The notes under the pieces were generated by a model. That model was not told where the DNA came from, did not search any database, and worked only from the letters and a program-made list of their open reading frames with translations. A DNA stretch of 64,000 bases. Source: Lachnospiraceae bacterium. GTDB taxonomy: Bacteria; Bacillota; Clostridia; Lachnospirales; Lachnospiraceae. The stretch is taken from contig JAFLSY010000013.1 of NCBI GenBank assembly GCA_022510745.1, positions 1 through 64,000 on the forward strand, read 5' to 3'. Below, piece after piece: positions 61,432 through 64,000 of the stretch. Positions within the stretch are counted from its first letter, which is position 1, and each line of letters begins with the position of its first letter. A program made the position numbers and the translations under genes.

Positions 61432-62886
61432 CTAATCTTTCTTCTCCAACAATCTTACCAGATAATTCCACACTCTCTCCGTAGAGGAAATACTCAGACG
61501 CTCTTCCGTTGTGTGGATATTGCTAATATCCGGGCCGAAGGAGATGCAGTCTAAGTCATCCAGTTTGCCGGCTAAAATACCGCACTCCAACCCTGCATGG
61601 ATGGCTGTCAGCTGTGGCTTTTTGCCATACATTTCTTCATAGAGCGCAACCATTTTCTCCCGTAAGGGTGAGTTCGCCCGATAAGCCCAGCCGGGATATT
61701 CCCCCGAAATACTGTAGCTGCCACCGGCCAACTCCGTAACCGCACAGAGTTTCTCTATAAGCGCCTTCTTGGCGCTCTCAAGACTGCTTCTGACGGAAAA
61801 GAAGCAAATAAGTTCCTGCTCTGCCACGTCATACTTCATAATGCCCAGATTCAGTGAAGTCTCCACCAGTCCTTCTATATCCGCACTCATGGCCTGCACG
61901 CCGTTTGGCAGGGCCATCAGATAGGAGGCAAGCTGCACGCTGCTTTCCGCATCAATGCAGAGGGCTTCCGCTTCTCCATTACAGGTCACCGTAATTTGGA
62001 AATCCGGATCCTTAACCGCCAGTTCCGCTTTTATCTCCGATTCTGCCTGTAAAAGCAGTTTGCGCAATACTTCTGCCTGCTCCGGCGCTGTCAACAGCTC
62101 CACCGTAGTCTCCCGGGGAATGGCATTGTCGGCCAATCCGCCCTCCAGACTTTTGATAAATACAGGCATTTCCGCGGTCAGTCTGTATAGAATTCTCCCC
62201 ATGAGGCAGTTGGAATTTCCCCTTTCTTTGTGGATATCCGCACCGGAATGCCCTCCTGCCAGACCTCCTACGGTAATGTGCCAGCACGTCCCTTTTTGCA
62301 TTTCCACGGCCATAGACAGATAAGTATCCACTCTGGCGCCGCCTGCGCAGGAAGTCAGGAAAATCCCCTCTTCCTCGGAATCCAGATTCAAAAGCCGCCT
62401 TCCGGTCAGCCCTGATAGATCAATTCCTCTGGCTCCGTCCATACCGACTTCTTCATCCACAGTGATAACGACCTCTAACTTAGGATGCTCGATCTCATCA
62501 TCATCCAAAATTGCCAGGGCATAGGCAACCGCAATGCCGTCATCGCCACCCAAGCTGGTATTCTCCGCATAGAGGGAATCCTCGTCCACCCGAAGGTCCA
62601 GGCCTTCTTTCTGCAGATCCTTGGTGCAGTCCGGTTTCTTCACCGCCACCATATCCATATGCCCCTGCAGAATAACAGCGGGCTCCGCCTCATAACCGGG
62701 AGAAGCCTCCTTGACTATGATCACATTTTTCAAATCATCCTGCCTGCAATAAAGCCGGCGCTTTCCTGCAAAGTCCACCAGATAATCGCTGATTGCCTCT
62801 ATATTACCCGAACCATGGGGAATACGGCAGATTTCCTCAAAAAATTTAAATACCTTTTCCGGCTTTAAACCATCCAACACGCCCAT
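61432..62886 (-). CDS. pepD: Aminoacyl-histidine dipeptidase (PepD, M20 family)
   Basis: A 484-residue peptidase. Metal and catalytic residues are seen in ILQGHMDMVAVKK, SLGGDDGIAVAYALAILDDD, VVITVDEEVGMDGARG and LNLDSEEEGIFLTSCAGGAR; a later AIHAGLECGILAGK and FGPDISNIHTTEERL complete the site. Length and order match PepD, which cleaves Xaa-His and other dipeptides in the cytoplasm. It ends immediately ahead of the structured repeat. Confidence 0.93.
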   Translation of the reverse strand: MGVLDGLKPEKVFKFFEEICRIPHGSGNIEAISDYLVDFAGKRRLYCRQDDLKNVIIVKEASPGYEAEPAVILQGHMDMVAVKKPDCTKDLQKEGLDLRVDEDSLYAENTSLGGDDGIAVAYALAILDDDEIEHPKLEVVITVDEEVGMDGARGIDLSGLTGRRLLNLDSEEEGIFLTSCAGGARVDTYLSMAVEMQKGTCWHITVGGLAGGHSGADIHKERGNSNCLMGRILYRLTAEMPVFIKSLEGGLADNAIPRETTVELLTAPEQAEVLRKLLLQAESEIKAELAVKDPDFQITVTCNGEAEALCIDAESSVQLASYLMALPNGVQAMSADIEGLVETSLNLGIMKYDVAEQELICFFSVRSSLESAKKALIEKLCAVTELAGGSYSISGEYPGWAYRANSPLREKMVALYEEMYGKKPQLTAIHAGLECGILAGKLDDLDCISFGPDISNIHTTEERLSISSTERVWNYLVRLLEKKD

Positions 62887-62918
62887 AATACACCTCTTTT
62901 TCCATTGAAAGGTCTGCT

Positions 62919-64000
62919 TTACAATTCGTAATAATCCAGATTATCCTGAAGTTCCTTCGTGATCGTGCCACCTGCCTTTTGATATTTAGCATACAGTCCC
63001 TGAATTCGCTGTACCGCCTTACCGTTTAGCAGTTCCTGACGGGTGAGCGCCTGCTGGTATATCGGGTTTGCAGCCAGTTCATCGCGGATCGTTTTCGCAA
63101 ACGGGCAGTATTTTATCAGGATACTTCTGGCTATTCTATTGAGACGATAGCTTCCCTTGGATTCATATTTTACCCAGTTATCGTAGTCTTTAACAAAGAC
63201 CTCTCTGTAATTATTTCTACTTCTAAGGAGCGTACTCTTGATCTTCTCCTTAGACTCCGCCGAAAGTTCCTGATTCTTGCGGTAGAACTGCAGATAATCA
63301 CAATACTCCGCCGTAAGTGACTTTTCGCGGACATCGTTCCAGTATACACCCTGAATCTTACGGCAGATCTCCCAGCGGTACCTGCCGATTGTCTCGATCA
63401 TCATATCGTTAATGTCTACAGCTGTAAAGATAGGGAACAGGAAACGGGCCGGCGTATCACGCTTTGCCCCCGCTGTCTCCTGCCACATCATCGCGCGTGT
63501 TCCCGCATTCGGCATAAGGATAATATCCGGCAGTACTTCCTTCATGATCATCTCACTGTTTATCCCATGTAACGGATCCGAGAACTGCACCTCTCTATAG
63601 AACGCAGAATAATCTGCTTTGCGTACCTTGTTCAATGCCTCCTCAAGCTTCTGTGCAGTAATAAGCATTTTATCGACCGAATTGATCAGACCCTGCTCTC
63701 CTAAAATCGGGCAGAAAGTAGACGGTTTTCCATAGGTCGCCCGGTTGCCGCTCGTAAACATATTTTGAATCTCGAACTGCACCTTGCGTTCCTGGTCCCT
63801 CATATTCCGCTGCTGCTCTTCTTTGGTAATTTCCCCATTTTTTTGAAGCTCGGCAAGATAAGCCGGATAATCCATGTCAAACTCGTTCTTGGACGGCTCG
63901 TTCTCACCCATGTATATACTCTTTAACCAGTCATATATGGTGTGGACATGCTCAGAACGGCACAACTCCAGATGATCACTCAGATCAAACAAAAGATGGA
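62919..64000 (-). CDS. Uncharacterised protein, cut by the right window edge
   Basis: At least 360 residues of one open frame, entering from beyond the window (the first visible codons read HLLFDLSDHLELCRSEHVHT). The protein is soluble and rich in charged residues and tyrosine, with YDWLKSIYMGENEPSKNEFD, MLITAQKLEEALNKVRKADY, PDIILMPNAGTRAMMWQETA and a C-terminal NGKAVQRIQGLYAKYQKAGG. I recall similar proteins only as uncharacterised in Lachnospiraceae and do not assign a function. It lies 32 bp upstream of pepD and may share a transcript. Confidence 0.6.
   Translation of the reverse strand, partial: HLLFDLSDHLELCRSEHVHTIYDWLKSIYMGENEPSKNEFDMDYPAYLAELQKNGEITKEEQQRNMRDQERKVQFEIQNMFTSGNRATYGKPSTFCPILGEQGLINSVDKMLITAQKLEEALNKVRKADYSAFYREVQFSDPLHGINSEMIMKEVLPDIILMPNAGTRAMMWQETAGAKRDTPARFLFPIFTAVDINDMMIETIGRYRWEICRKIQGVYWNDVREKSLTAEYCDYLQFYRKNQELSAESKEKIKSTLLRSRNNYREVFVKDYDNWVKYESKGSYRLNRIARSILIKYCPFAKTIRDELAANPIYQQALTRQELLNGKAVQRIQGLYAKYQKAGGTITKELQDNLDYYEL

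Noticed and set aside
1..64000. CRISPR arrays, insertion sequences, rRNA genes
   Set aside because: No regularly spaced direct repeats, transposase motifs or rRNA sequence were found while reading both strands.

Overview
The window looks like a chromosomal segment of an anaerobic gut Firmicute, most likely Lachnospiraceae. This rests on family resemblance and gene content: 4Fe-4S aldo/keto reductase, RlmD-type Fe-S methyltransferase, galactan-degrading GH53 and GH35 enzymes, AGGAGG-type ribosome sites, mid-range GC and strong minus-strand bias. No marker gene fixes the genus. Almost all genes lie on the minus strand.

Region 1 (1-20301) is an extracellular contractile injection system (eCIS, PVC/Afp-like). 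In transcription order it has an AAA+ ATPase, a DUF4157 effector remnant with the relic of its immunity gene, a STAND-ATPase/BTAD regulator, the sheath, two tube-type proteins, a LysM adaptor, a gpD-like hub, a gpV-like spike, gp25, two baseplate-J proteins, tail protein I, a large Ig-domain protein, and a membrane protein (pseudokinase-like, MORN-like) that leaves the window on the left. The effector ends at the first residues of what looks like a GH-E/HNH nuclease domain, and its ankyrin-type immunity gene is frameshifted. The particle genes look intact while this cargo locus is decaying. A C39-like cysteine peptidase lies just upstream.

Region 2 (21272-45732) is ordinary metabolic and accessory chromosome: a TetR/ABC transporter operon, aldo/keto reductase, soluble and membrane chemoreceptor-like proteins, phosphoesterases, a propeller-plus-solute-binding lipoprotein, YaaA, an esterase, nitroreductase, GNAT, Nudix, cupin, an unusual carbamoyltransferase, a ketosamine-type kinase, a ParB-like/BMP fusion, GH53 galactanase, a dead GHKL sensor, an XRE-TPR regulator, RlmD and GH35 beta-galactosidase.

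Region 3 (45900-59439) is a compact siphophage-tail locus with no capsid, portal, terminase, replication or integrase gene. It has a divergent repressor plus ImmA-type protease, a DUF1492-type activator, tail tube, chaperones with a canonical -1 slippery heptamer, a short tape measure, a distal-tail protein, a tail-associated hub, a receptor-binding fibre, holins and an endolysin. This is the layout expected of an F-type tailocin. A 22-bp perfect inverted repeat flanks the fibre 3' end and a silent alternative C-terminus on the other strand, in the right frame, so inversion would switch the receptor-binding tip. Two lipoprotein genes with their own promoters and terminators sit inside the tail cluster, one beside the tape measure; they look like morons and may give self-protection.

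Region 4 (59489-64000) holds a membrane chemoreceptor, tRNA-Pro, a PepD dipeptidase and an uncharacterised gene cut by the right edge. A structured palindromic repeat occurs twice, between the two eCIS tube genes and directly behind pepD, with co-varying stems.
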